In this document: positions 26,201-36,996 of the stretch, one piece after another
Layout: every line of letters begins with the position of its first letter
Position numbering within the stretch: position 1 is the stretch's first letter
Origin: Alisma plantago-aquatica
Lineage: Eukaryota > Streptophyta > Magnoliopsida > Alismatales > Alismataceae
Direction: 5' to 3'
DNA length: 64,000 nt
NCBI GenBank assembly: GCA_963693085.1
Contig: OY856409.1
Span: forward strand, 661,229,591-661,293,590
Translations under genes and position numbers: made by a program
Notes under the pieces: generated by a model
Told to the model about the DNA's origin: nothing
The model's database searches: none
Seen by the model: the letters and a program-made list of their open reading frames with translations, nothing else

Positions 26201-26712
26201 TCATTATGCTTAATATGATGTTGTTGCATGTACTCAGCTTATGTGGGAGGTATCCACTATCTAGGGCTCTATATGAGTCTTATTAGGTTGTTTCAAATGT
26301 TTTTAGGTATAATGCTATCTAGAGGAGAGGTTTTGACAAAGAATATATACATCTAATAATCTAGATAGATTAGATTGTCCCTATACATTCTCTTTCCTGG
26401 GATGGGTGGTATATTAATTTGTTCTTTCATGTACTTGTATTTGATGCAAATTGAACTGCATGTGAGCAGTAACATTTGATTCTAGTTTTAGTGGAATTAA
26501 ATAAGATTGTGATATCTAGATGTGATGTCCTTAATCTGACATTGTTGTCCAAGGTGTTATGAGGAAGTAAAAAGAAAAATTTATTTGTCATTTTTGTATA
26601 TTGTTTAAACACCTTTGTCAAGAATAAGTAGTTTGGTTTCATAATCTAGGTTTATGTTTAGGGGTTTATCTAATGGTTGGAATTTATGCTAATCAAATGA
26701 GAGATCCCGACA
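23208..26712 (+). mobile_element. Element E2, 3' LTR (internally deleted)
   Basis: The LTR begins TGTAAGAACTAG and ends at CA, followed by the TGCTT duplication. At 3505 bp it is about 1.45 kb shorter than its partner. The loss falls near 26010: sequence equivalent to about 20225 (AATTGGTAAATA) is joined to sequence equivalent to about 21669 (TTGTCATATTGAATT). No coding content was found. Confidence 0.85.
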
Positions 26713-26717
26713 TGCTT
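26713..26717. repeat. Target-site duplication TGCTT, right of E2
   Basis: This is the exact partner of 15381-15385, directly after the terminal CA of E2. Confidence 0.85.
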
Positions 26718-27354
26718 CCTATCATGTCATGTGATGAAAAATGACTTGAATCATATATTCCTCCTATGGTGGTGTTTGGAGTGAAATGAGGGTGGATGAA
26801 ATCAAGTGACTAGGAGACACACTCTTCCTAATCATAATATGTCTCTTTTCTATTAACTCATATGTCCAGGTGATCCAAAATCTATTCTTGAATTCACATA
26901 AAAGAACACACTATTTCTTGGTTAGATTGGACTCAAAACCATCTTCCTTTAGAAGCCAAGAGTAGAATTAGGAATTTAGTTCACCACATACATCTCTGGA
27001 TTGACTAATCTACTTGATTCCTAATGTAGTGTACTCTTAAACCAAAGTTTTCAAATTTTGAGTGTAAGAGAACACTGAGATCATTACTTCCATTAACACA
27101 CATGTGAGAATTTTACTTCTAAATCATCATTTACACTAGATATATGTGGGTTGCATGCAACAAAATCAAAATTGAATTGAATGCAAACATGAACTAACTA
27201 AAATGTAAAAACAAAAGATAAAATATAAAATTAAGATAGAACAAAACAAGATAAGATGAGTACAAGGTAAATACTATTCCATACCCCCTAAGCTGAATTT
27301 TGACAATATCCTCATTGTTGAAAATTGCACTCAGGAGTGGAGTGATATACCAAA

Positions 27355-28150
27355 TATTCAGGCTCTGGTGGGTTAGAATGTTCCTCGTGGCAGATCTAGA
27401 TCATGTGTGTAATATGTTCTAGTGAACCGGGGTGGATCAAATAGCATGGGTGGTGGTGGTGGGTAGTTAAAAAAATGGCCCTAGATCCAGCGGTGGTTGT
27501 AGAGAGGATGCTATGTATAATCCATGTGTTGCAGGCACTGGTGAAAGTTCTCTTGATTTCATAGGAGAAGGTAGTCATTGATGAACATCTCCTACTATTG
27601 CGTGAAGATATGCTCGTAGTTGTGGAATTTCCTCTCTTAGTGGGAGGCAATCTGAGTCATCTTCTCCTGCTACGATTGTTGACTCGTATGAATGGTGTTG
27701 AGCATGTTATGCATGCCAGTAAATGAGTATGGTCCCTCCCATGATTGAGTGTGAGTATAGCAAGAATCTATGTAGGTATATAACATGTGGTGCAACCTCC
27801 TATGAGTCCTCACTAGTGAATATTCTACCTCCATGAACTCATCATCATCATCCTTGCTAAATTCCTCATTGGCATCTTTTCCTCCTAATAAGTGTCTTGC
27901 ACATTGTCATCCGATGAACATATGTGATCTAGATCAGTGATGTTGAACATGTGATCTGGATGGGCTCGCTCATCTATCATGGAGATGTCATCAATGTTGT
28001 CTCCATACTTGGAAAATATATTGAGATTTTGCACATTCCTGAAGTCCAAGTTCCCATTTGACTCAACTGGCTGAAGGTAGGAGAGATCAAGATTGAAGTA
28101 TTTGGCAATCCTTGTGATTTGATTGTTTAAGTGGTAGATGCATCACACAT
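27355..28150 (-). pseudogene. Decayed ORF of unknown function (Q-rich, proline tail)
   Basis: Reading the minus strand from about 28130 gives an open stretch with NNQITRIAKYFNLDLSYLQP, NLDFRNVQNLNIFSKYGDN and DLDHICSSDDN. One stop and a frameshift later it continues as KDANEEFSKDDDDEFMEVEY, THRRLHHMLYTYIDSCYTHT, HNMLNTIHTSQQS, NYEHIFTQ and finally NYPPPPPMLFDPPRF. In-frame stops are mostly single-base changes from Gln codons. The composition (acidic patch, Gln/His-rich helix, proline-rich end) recalls the variable ORF1/gag C-terminus of plant Athila/Tat elements. I do not recognise it firmly, and no LTR boundary was found for it. Confidence 0.45.
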
Positions 28151-29288
28151 GTAGCACTAAATACCAACTTGACCTATCCTATGCTCTTTTATGCATCTAT
28201 GATAGGGAAATATGACCCTTCGACATGAAATGAATCTCATATGGCTAATTACGATCTAGCATGAATAGATTACAATGATAATTAAAATCTCATGTTTCCC
28301 TAACTCCAAATCAAACTTTACATCTATCTTGTATTATTTATCATATGGATGTTTGCCTAGACCTAGGCCTTAATGTTGATACCTATGTTATGATAATTTG
28401 GTTCATGCATGTCGGCACTTTGGAAATGATGCTTGATACAAATGAAACCTATGTCTAAGTGAACATCCAAATGAATTGTATGATGTTTAGATTTTGAGAA
28501 CCCTATCAATCTAAGACTCCATATATGTTTTTTATATCTTAGGTCCCCTTGCTTTGGACCTTCTCTAGAATCTACTCATGGATCATAAACCGTACTCCAT
28601 CGCAAGGTACACTTACTCTCTTAACCCTACTATGGTATTGGCTTAATTGTATGTATGCTCATATAAATGCTTGGATACATAAATACTTGTTTGAGCTACT
28701 ATTTTGTATGAATACTACGTTCATGTTGATTTTACTACGTTGACAACCCCTAAACATAATTTGGAGAAATCCATTATATACCCTAGTGCGCCTGCCTGAA
28801 GTATTGTGGTAAGGACACCAAGTCGGGCTTCTTACATGATAAGGCAGACCATTATGATACAAGGGTTACCTCTTGGCAATGACCTTGAGGCCCCTTACAA
28901 ATTGGGTAGCTAATGTTGAGCACCATTATAGACTTTTCCATGAGAAGTTAGTCTAAAAGGCCTATGGTTGATATAATGGATAAAAAAATCTAAAACATGT
29001 TGTGTATCAATAAAAATTGTTAAGTGTTCTCGCGTTGTTTCTAGTTCTTGCTTATTATGATGTTTCTAGCCAAGCAACTTTTATATACTCTTAAACTGTT
29101 TACTTACCCCTTTCAAGCGTACTTAATTAGCATTAATATGTTTTGTTTATTGAATTTGTAGTTCCCAAATGAAGATCTGCTGCACATAAGACTCTAAGAT
29201 TAGAAATGAAACACCAATGGTGTATGCTTGAATCTAGAAATGGGTACATATCTCTTATGTCAATGTTAAGTATCCTGTTATCTCTTTA
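28151..29288. other. AT-rich stretch, nothing recognised
   Basis: I see no domain, LTR terminus or RNA gene. The short open frames here (about 28549-28862, both strands) are hydrophobic or lack any motif and look fortuitous. This stretch and 34982-35236 are the two sides of the target of the LINE between them. Confidence 0.5.
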
Positions 29289-29302
29289 ATCTTGTTGTTA
29301 TT
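29289..29302. repeat. LINE target-site duplication, 3' side
   Basis: ATCTTGTTGTTATT (14 bp) is repeated exactly at 34968-34981. It borders the poly(A) end of the minus-strand LINE (run of T at 29303-29308). Confidence 0.85.
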
Positions 29303-29604
29303 TTTTTTGGTCGGTAAAACTTGTTGTTGCTTTTTTTGTGATTTTAAAAAGTGATACACTTGTTGGTCCCCATATTGAGGGCCAACTAAAAGAAAAGAAA
29401 GAAGAACTATCTTTACATCAAAAATATGGAAATGAGGGAAAAGGAGAAGAACAACCAGAAGAGACTACAACCATCTTGCGAGCACCAGGGAAAGAAGCCT
29501 CAAAACAAGAAGATTGAATCTTGTTGTAAGCAATGAGGCTCTGCATATCAAAAAGATAAACCAGAAATGCCAAACAGGCAGCACCAGAAGGAACTAAACA
29601 GAAG

Positions 29605-29858
29605 GAGCATCTTCAGACATCACAGGAACTGTCCAGAAGAAGAACTCCAGATTTCTAGGAGCAGCAATCTCAGCAGGGCAAGATAGAGGAAAACCACAAA
29701 CAACCTGAGAAGATATCAAAAACCATAAAGAAGTCTTCAGAATTCACAGGAGAACTGGCCAAAAGAAGAGTCTTCAGATTTCCCAGAAGCAACAATCTCA
29801 GCATGGAAAGATAGAGGAAAACCACAAAACAGCCCGAGAAGATATCAACAACAAAAAA
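29605..29858 (-). repeat. Imperfect 127-bp tandem repeat in the LINE 3' UTR
   Basis: The block starting AGATTTCTAGGAGCAGC at 29649 recurs as AGATTTCCCAGAAGCAAC at 29776, an offset of 127 bases. The similarity extends left (CTTCAGACATCACAGG / CTTCAGAATTCACAGG), so just under two units are present. Short open frames across this segment on the minus strand come from the repeat and are not separate genes. Confidence 0.7.
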
Positions 29859-29942
29859 GAAGACCATAAACAAAAAGGAGATGAAAAGCACCCAACATAA
29901 CATAAGAACTCCCAGAACAACAACAGAAAGAAGATGAGCAGC

Positions 29943-32900
29943 CTAACTATTAGTAGGGAAAAAGCTAAGCAGGTCCTCGTTAATAGCTTTAGCAACCAGA
30001 TCAGGAGGTTTGGTTTTATCTTCATGCACACGAATGTTTCTTTCAACCCAGCAATGATAAAAGATAAGGCTCATCAGGCATCTCAGCTTAGGATTCAGAA
30101 TACTTTCAACATCATTCCAGGAACTAGGCATAGAAATATTAAACAAGTCCCAAATCTTTTTGGTGAACCTACAACATAAGAGGATATGATTGGTATCCTC
30201 ATAATAATCAGAGCACAAGAAACAAATAGAAGCAAGGAAAAGACCTCTTCTTCTAGAGTAATCTGAGGTTGGCAACTTGTTATGTCTAGACTTCCAAAGG
30301 TGAAGCATAGCTCTTTTGTGAGTCTTAATATTCCAAATCCAATCAAATTTAGGAGAATCTTCCATCTTATCTCTAATAACATCCCAAACACCATGAAGGT
30401 TGACCTTCTTTAAATTAGTAAAGGAAATAGAATCTTTGTGCCCATGATGAATGGTAATAGATTTAACCACATTAAGAATGTCAACTTGGCCCCTATTACA
30501 GGGTTTAGGAATAACCCAATTGCCCTCATTCATAATGTATTCCATATTGGCATTTAAAGGGATACCAGACCTGACAATGCACTCTCTACCAACATAGTGA
30601 CTAAGAAAGTTGGATTTGCACCAGGGGTCTTGCCATATGGAGATGAGGCCACCATCACCAACTTCAAAATTGTTATATTTCAGAATGTATTCTCTAACAC
30701 GAATGAGGTTGTTCAGCATCCAAGAATGGTTGGAGGATTCATTAACAGTCCAATAAGAGACATTTTTTAAATACTTTTCATTTATCCATTTAACCCAAAG
30801 GGTGTCTTTCTTGCAAGCAATATTCCAAGCATTGATGATAAGGCAAGATTTAGAGACATCCTTAAGTTTCTTAATCCCAAGACCATTATCTTTCTTTGGC
30901 TCAGTGATCTTAGCCCATTTGATGAGATGAAGGTTCCTTTTGACATCAGTTTCACCCCAAAGAAAGTCCCTACATAATTTATCAATATGATCCAGAATAG
31001 AGCTTGGAATTGGGAATGAGAAAATCTAGTACAAGTGCATATTGGAAAGAGTGGATTTGATGAGTTCCAGCCTAGAAGCCATAGAAAGAAGATTAGACTT
31101 CCAAGAATCAAGCCTGGTCTTGATCTTATCCACCAAGGAACCACACAATCTTTTAGAAAGTTTACCAAAAAATAGAGGAAGACCAAGATATTTTGAGGGA
31201 AAGCATCCTTCCTTAATACCCATAATCTCAATAATAGGCTTCCTGTCAACATTCTTACTAAAAAAGATAGAGCTCTTCAAATAATTGATTCGGAGACCAG
31301 AAAGCCCAACAAAATTATCAAGAACGTTTCTAATAGCTCTAGCATCATAAACACTAGCTTTGGAAAAAATCATCAAATCATCAGCAAAGACGAGATGAGA
31401 GATACTCAAATCTTTGGAAGCAGAGATGGGGTTAATACTACCATCATGGACAACCTTTTTGAAGAGCTCAGAAATACCCTACATACCAATAACAAAAAGG
31501 TATGGGGCAATGGGGTCCCCTTGCCTAACCCCATTCGTAGGTTTAATAGTGTTGGATGGTTCACCATTGATGAGCACCTGATAAGAAGCAGTAGAGAAAA
31601 TCTCTCTAACCCAGTTAATCCAAATAGAAGGAAAACCCATACGATACATAACAGAAAAAAGAAACGTCCAATTGAGATAATCATAAGCTTTAGAAATATT
31701 AGCTTGGATACACATCCTGTCAGGAGAGTTCGATTTTTTAAAATCACTAAGTATTTCATTAGTGAGCAAGGTAGCATCTCTAATGATTCTGCCTTTGACA
31801 AAAGCACATTGAGAGATATCAATGATAGAAGGAAGAACCGTTTGGAGTCTATTCGCAAGGATTTTAGAAATGATTTTAAAGAAAACATTGCACAAGGCAA
31901 TGGGCCTCCAGTTCTTGATATTAGTGGAATCATCCCCTTTGGGTATGAGGGCCAAGAAGGTCCTATTGGCTCCCTTAAGCATCTTACAATTATCAAAGAA
32001 TTCAAAGACAGTTTCACAAACATCATTACCAATAATGTCCCAAACATCCTTGTAGAATAAACCATTGAAACCGTCTGGGCCAGGGGCCTTATCTGTCTTA
32101 ATATCCTTGATAACATCTTCAATCTCTCTTCTAGACACTCTAGAAATGAGTTGATTTCTTTGTTGAACAGAGAGAGTATTACCAGTCCACTCACCTTGCC
32201 AAACATTCATAGGAGAATTATTATTAAAAAGACTAGTGTAGAAATCAGTGATAGCCGCCTTGATATCATCATAATCATAAGAAATAGAACCATCAATACT
32301 CAGCTTCTTAATGGAATTAGAGTTCCTTCTAACCTTCATGGAGGAGTAAAAATAAGAAGTGTTAGAATCGCCCTCTTTGAGCCACTGGACTCTAGATTTC
32401 TGCCTATAGAAAGATTCCTGGACAACAACTTGTTTATTAGCTTCAATCCTGAGATTCTTAGCAATCTTCCTCAAATTTGCATTAAGAGGATTATGATCAG
32501 ATTCTTCTTGGGCCTTGATGGCAAGGTGTTTGGCTATATTAGCATTATCATTGATATCACCAAACACATTTTTATTCCAACAAATAAGTCTTTTCTTAAG
32601 AACACCAAGCTTCCTATAAAGATTGAACATAGCATAACCAGGGAAATCAGTAGACCAAACCTCTTTGACAATAGCATGAAACTCATTGTGACTAGTCCAA
32701 GAGTTAATGAACCTAAAAGGAGATTTAACCTTTCTAGGATTTCCAATCCTGACAACAAGCCTACGGTGATCACTGATGATATTAGGAATGACTTCACCAT
32801 AATAATCATGGTTCTCATAAATGAAATCAGCATTATGAAGCACTCTATCAATCTTAGACATGACAAATTTATCTCCTTCTTGCCTATTGTCCCAAGTAAA

Positions 32901-33551
32901 CAAAGGGCCTTGGAGGCTCATCTCAAAAAGATTAGAATTCAAGGCACAATCATTAAAGTCATCCATGGATTTCCTCATAGGCAGAGTTTTACTGATCCTT
33001 TCTTCAACTTTGCGAACACAATTAAAGTCCCCCATAATGAGCCAAGAAGCATCAACAATAGAAATGAAGTCATTAATAGAAGACAATAATCTAGCTCTAT
33101 CATTATCAGGATTATGACCATAGACAACAGAGAGAAAAAAATAAGGCCAAGAAGCATCAACAATAGAAATGAAGTCATTAATAGAAGACCATAATCTAGC
33201 TCTATCATTATCAGGATTATGACCATAGACAACAGAGAGAAAAAAATAAGATTGGTCAAGGCTGACTTTCATATGGATAACGTGGTCATTCTCAGCAATG
33301 CTTGTAATATTACCATCAAGATCCTTCCATAAGACAACAATTCTACCAAGGACATGAGAAGAATGATTCGAGATCCATCTATAACTAGAAAAAAATTTAT
33401 TAACAAAGGAACTTATCTTGCGAGGCCTAATCTTAGTTTCAAGAAGGATGACAACATTGTTGTTTGCCCTCCTGACCTCTTCCTGGACGTCCTGGATCTT
33501 ATTATTTGTACCACGGACATTCCAGGAAGAGATAGAAAGGGGAGGAATCAT
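29943..33551 (-). pseudogene. LINE ORF2: endonuclease, reverse transcriptase, zf-RVT
   Basis: This is one continuous 1202-codon frame broken only by TAG stops at codon 691 (31479-31481) and codon 842 (31026-31028). The ATG overlaps the ORF1 stop (ATGA). The product would nick target DNA and reverse-transcribe LINE RNA. The apurinic-type endonuclease is at residues 1-265 (SSWNVRG, LLETKI, GDFNCV, SKIDRVL, ISDHRRLVV). The RT is at about 440-850 (ALIPKGD, NWRPIALCN, AFVKGRI, GVRQGDPIAPYLF, FADD at 722-725). The thumb and connection (DFLWGETDVKRNLHLIKWA) follow, then zf-RVT at about 1050-1150 (CFLCSDYYEDTNHILLCC). Motif A reads ANISKAYD where the family has (A)DISKAYD, so the first catalytic Asp is Asn. 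The stops replace a probable Glu and a Trp, both single-base changes. A 35-residue tandem duplication lies at residues about 101-170. Confidence 0.92.
33041..33250 (-). repeat. 105-bp in-frame tandem duplication in LINE endonuclease
   Basis: 33041-33145 and 33146-33250 are direct copies that differ by one base (A/C at the codon giving Leu versus Trp). They encode two successive 35-residue blocks beginning YFFLSVVYGHNPDNDRARL, just before the catalytic GDFN. The copy with Trp (RARLWSS) looks like the family sequence. Length divisible by three keeps the frame open. Confidence 0.92.
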
Positions 33552-34951
33552 TTGACACCATGGGTTGTTGTGCTGTCAGCCTCAGCAACATTTGAGTTAA
33601 TGTGGAGCTCTTCAACTTGGGCTAGAATAGGAGAGAACTTGGGACCTACAGAGTAATATTGAATACTCAAGCATTGACTAGATTGGAACCCAGAAGGAAA
33701 AATGTTCCTTCTCCTATCACTTGGATCTATTAGCACCTTGCCAATAACAGATCTATCAGGAGAAGTGTTATCAAGATTTTGCAAAATAATCGGTGTAGAT
33801 GGAACAGAACCTCCATCACTAGCAGAAGAACAGTAAGCCAAGTCAAGTCTAGAGTTAACAAAATTAGAGAGGAGGGTATCTTATAAAACAAGGCCTTGAG
33901 TTTGACCTGCCAACCTATTCTGTTCTATTTCAGACTCATCAATGATTTCTTCAATAAAGAATTCAGCATCACTCACTAGATCAGATGCAGGAACGACTTC
34001 AAATTGAGGGGCTACCTCCTTTCTTTTAACTTCCCAGACCTTCTTAGAGCTGACTACAAATTTGGCACCCTGTTTCTTTCCAGTGTTGATAAGACGACAG
34101 TCTCCATGTCCTAGAAAACCACAGACATGACACTTGTGTGGAATCCATTCGTAGCCCAAAGAGACAATGTGCTCAACCCCTTTATCACTCCTTAGAGTCA
34201 GGTTCTTCGAGTAAACAACATCTTTGCCCATGAGAACCTGAATCCTAGCAACATCCAGACGTTTCAGGTTGCAGGTGGACTCATCCATTCTAATAGGACG
34301 ACCCAAAAAGGATCCTATCCTATTGAAAGTTCTCGAGTCCCATAGCTCCATGGGGAGATTAAGAATGTCGACCCAAACTGGAACCTCAGTAAGGGTAGGT
34401 CTAGATTGATAATCACCTGGACTCCATTTCTTAAAAATAACTGGTCTACTGAGGACATACCAGTCACCGCTGAGAACATCTTTTAGATCTTCAAGATTGT
34501 CGAAACGAACCAGAAAGAACCCTTCGCCTCTATCAAAGACTTCAAATCGCTCACGAGTACCCCAGGCGTTATAGAAGTGATTTGCAAGAAGGTGAATATC
34601 TGACCAGAAGTCTAAGACATATCCAAGAAGACACTTGCTCCATTTGATAGCATTCTCCTCCAATTCGTTGCTAGGGTAGATGATTTTTCCATCAACAATA
34701 GAAATATTCACCCAGTGCAGGTCCGATGCCCCCCCAGAAGAAAACGACTTCAAGGTTTCCCACTGTAGTAGAGAATTGACTGTAGGTAAACTTGCAAAAT
34801 GGTTAGCATCGAGAGAGATAGGAACTTCAGTAGAGAGCACACTCTTGTCGATCTCAGTCAGCTTGACTAGATCTGGAGGAGACGACCGACTGGTTGCCGG
34901 TGCCTTCCCAGTCACCTTCTCGCCCACGGCAGTGGTAGCTAGGGGAAGCAT
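33548..34951 (-). pseudogene. LINE ORF1: DUF4283 and zinc-knuckle nucleic-acid-binding protein
   Basis: A 467-codon frame is interrupted only by TAA at codon 357 (33881-33883). Beyond it the same frame stays open to a TGA that overlaps the ORF2 ATG, so the true stop is at 33548. This protein type binds LINE RNA in the ribonucleoprotein. Residues about 90-230 match the DUF4283 layout (LANHFYNAWG, RGEGFFLVRFDN, SGDWYVLSRPVIFKKW, VWVDILNLPMELW). A zinc knuckle follows (CHVCGFLGHGDC), with two residues fewer than usual before the last Cys. The C-terminal third is acidic and unlike known domains. Confidence 0.88.
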
Positions 34952-34967
34952 CGTTCATCAAAACTAG

Positions 34968-34981
34968 ATCTTGTTGTTATT
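34968..34981. repeat. LINE target-site duplication, 5' side
   Basis: ATCTTGTTGTTATT is identical to 29289-29302 and directly abuts the LINE 5' end. Confidence 0.85.
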
Positions 34982-35969
34982 GCTTTACATATATATTTCC
35001 TATGTGAAATATTCCATCCATTCTAGGGACAAATGCCCAGGTCCACTCACTTTGGTTGTGTAGCCATTAGGAGTGTGGACTTAGAGTAACAAATTGTTCT
35101 ATGCTAATATGTGAACTTGATATCATATACTGACTCTTGTGTGTGACCATGCTTTTCTCAGTCTCGCTAATCAAGATGCCTTAGATATCATACTCCCTTA
35201 GGAGAAACAAATCCCACCTTTATCACTCATAGTTAGTGTAAGACCCCTAATCTGGCTTTATGCTCAATTGTAATTTATTTTTAATTAGATGCTTAAACCT
35301 TAAATTAATCTTTTGAGATGTTTTAATATCATGTGACATGCGTATATTTTCAATTGAGTCCAATTTGAATAATATTGAGTTATCGTTGCTATATTGTATA
35401 TGTTTTGGGCCATCTTGCAAATTACCCAGAAGTGAAGGCTACTTTGCAAATTTTCATATGAAGAGAGCATTTTTATACTTTAGCATCAAGAGAGAGAAGA
35501 TTGTGATATGGGGTGCCTTGATTGAATAATAGTTGTATATATGACATCATGTAGTAACATTAGGGTTTCTAGGGTTACTTAGTTGACATGGTGATTATCC
35601 TAGGGTTTGATGTTGTGACCATTACATCACTTACAGTGAGGATCATGACTAAGACACATGCTTGGATGCATGGTCATGACTGAGACACCCTAGAAATAGG
35701 ATGGTCGGGATAATTGTCTTTTAGAGTAAGTATCTCAACCCTGATGTTGTGTTTTAGGGTTAGGTCGAAACAAAGTGTGCATGGGAGTATCTTGACTGTG
35801 ACAAGGGTGCTAACCAACCCTAGAGATTGTGACACACCTATTGGATAAACATGGATATATCATATTTTTGCATGCAAAGTAAATAAGTTTAACCCTTTGA
35901 AGAACAAGTGTCCTTTGGTGATCTATGGTGTTGACATCTCAAAGACCCCTACTTCCCTCCTCCTTTGGA

Positions 35970-35976
35970 TATATAA
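35970..35976 (+). promoter_or_regulatory. TATA box in element A 5' LTR
   Basis: TATATAA in the context CCTCCTTTGGATATATAATC is conserved in the 3' LTR (44314-44320). Conservation between LTRs and position support a core promoter. Confidence 0.5.
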
Positions 35977-36867
35977 TCTCTTATTTTTCTTGCAAGCTAA
36001 TATTTTCATCTCTACTCACTGTCGTTTACCTTGAGACCTCCTTTGGAGCTTCAAGAGCAAGAAGAAGTAGAACTTGATCATTGAGTGGCCAATCCTTGGT
36101 GCATTATTGAAGGTTTTGTGCTAGAGTTAGCTTTTGGTGGTGAAACTTGGTGAATCATTTCTTGGTAAGTGGTGCTCCCTTCTAGATTACATTTCCTTAT
36201 GAAACTCTTCATATTCTTATTCATCTTTAGCTGTGGATCATCCATGGTAGTTCTTTTTGAAGATATCTTCTTTACAAAGATCATAACTTAGGGTTATCAT
36301 GGTGAACTCGAGTCAAAGATATCCCTTCTCTTTTTCCTTTTCTTTTGGGTTCGGCCAAGATCTATTTTCCTTTTCTGAACCTCCTTCTAATCATGGATTT
36401 CTTCTTCGTGGAGGTGATTCTTTGGTTGAAGTTTTGGAGTTCACTTGAAGGTCTTGGAGCTTGAGTCTTGGGAGGTTGTTCCTCATCAAAATTAGGCGTG
36501 TTTTATAAATTTTCTCTTCGTCTATAATACGTATCCTAAACGTGATTAGATACTGCTATTCAAAGTTTAGAAATGTGTTCTTCATAATGGAAGAGATGAA
36601 TCCATTTAAATGATTAATCCGTGTTTTGATCTAAGAAAATATTACACTTGTTTTAATTCTAAATCATTGTAATTGTTCTTTCTTATAGAATTGATCTGCA
36701 TAGCTTCTGATCTTTATGTCTTGTTGACTGACACATCATTGTTGTGTTATCAACAACGTCACATGTCGAGTTGGTTGATTATGTGGGTCGCGACAACCCT
36801 TGGTGATGCACACGTTATGACTCTGCATGCATCACATTCGCGACGTTGTGATGGTGTACATTGTGTC

Positions 36868-36996
36868 CAAGTGAGTTGAGTGTGTCGCAGGCGAGTGAGT
36901 AGGGGCATGACGTGGGTGAAGGTGAGTTGAGCATGCTGCGGGTGAGTGTGTAGGGCATGCATCACGGGCAAGTGAGTAGGGTATGCGTCGTGAGCC
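36868..36996. repeat. GC-rich minisatellite in element A LTR
   Basis: Four to five degenerate units of about 24-28 bp, with the core GGGTGAGTGTGTAGGGCATG or GGCAAGTGAGTAGGGTATG, stand out in AT-rich surroundings. Short frames crossing it on the minus strand are repeat artefacts. Confidence 0.6.

Larger units (their letters stand above)
15386..26712 (+). mobile_element. Element E2, complete non-autonomous LTR retrotransposon
   Basis: E2 runs from TGTAACAACCC (15386) to CA (26712) and is flanked by the perfect 5-bp duplication TGCTT (15381-15385 and 26713-26717). It has two LTRs, an initiator-Met primer site, an 0.84 kb non-coding interior and a purine-rich tract. The 5' LTR was later enlarged by a LINE, and the 3' LTR has lost about 1.45 kb. 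The iMet primer and the GGACGAAATCC signal before the 3' LTR suggest a Ty3/gypsy chromovirus helper; that link is inference. Confidence 0.85.
29303..34967 (-). mobile_element. Nearly full-length L1-type LINE
   Basis: This 5.67 kb non-LTR retrotransposon reads on the minus strand and is flanked by a perfect 14-bp target duplication. Order from its 5' end: a very short leader, ORF1, ORF2 overlapping ORF1 by ATGA, and a 0.64 kb 3' UTR with a tandem repeat and a terminal A run. The leader before the ORF1 ATG is only about 16 bp, so the 5' end may be slightly truncated. The perfect target duplication and the small number of defects (three in-frame stops and an in-frame duplication) indicate a recent insertion. 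Confidence 0.9.

Noticed and set aside
29670..30179. Short frames on both strands at the LINE 3' end
   Set aside because: They come from the 3' UTR tandem repeat or overlap the end of ORF2 in other frames.
32151..33089. 312-codon plus-strand open frame
   Set aside because: It is antisense to the LINE ORF2, where all endonuclease and RT motifs are. It has no domain of its own.
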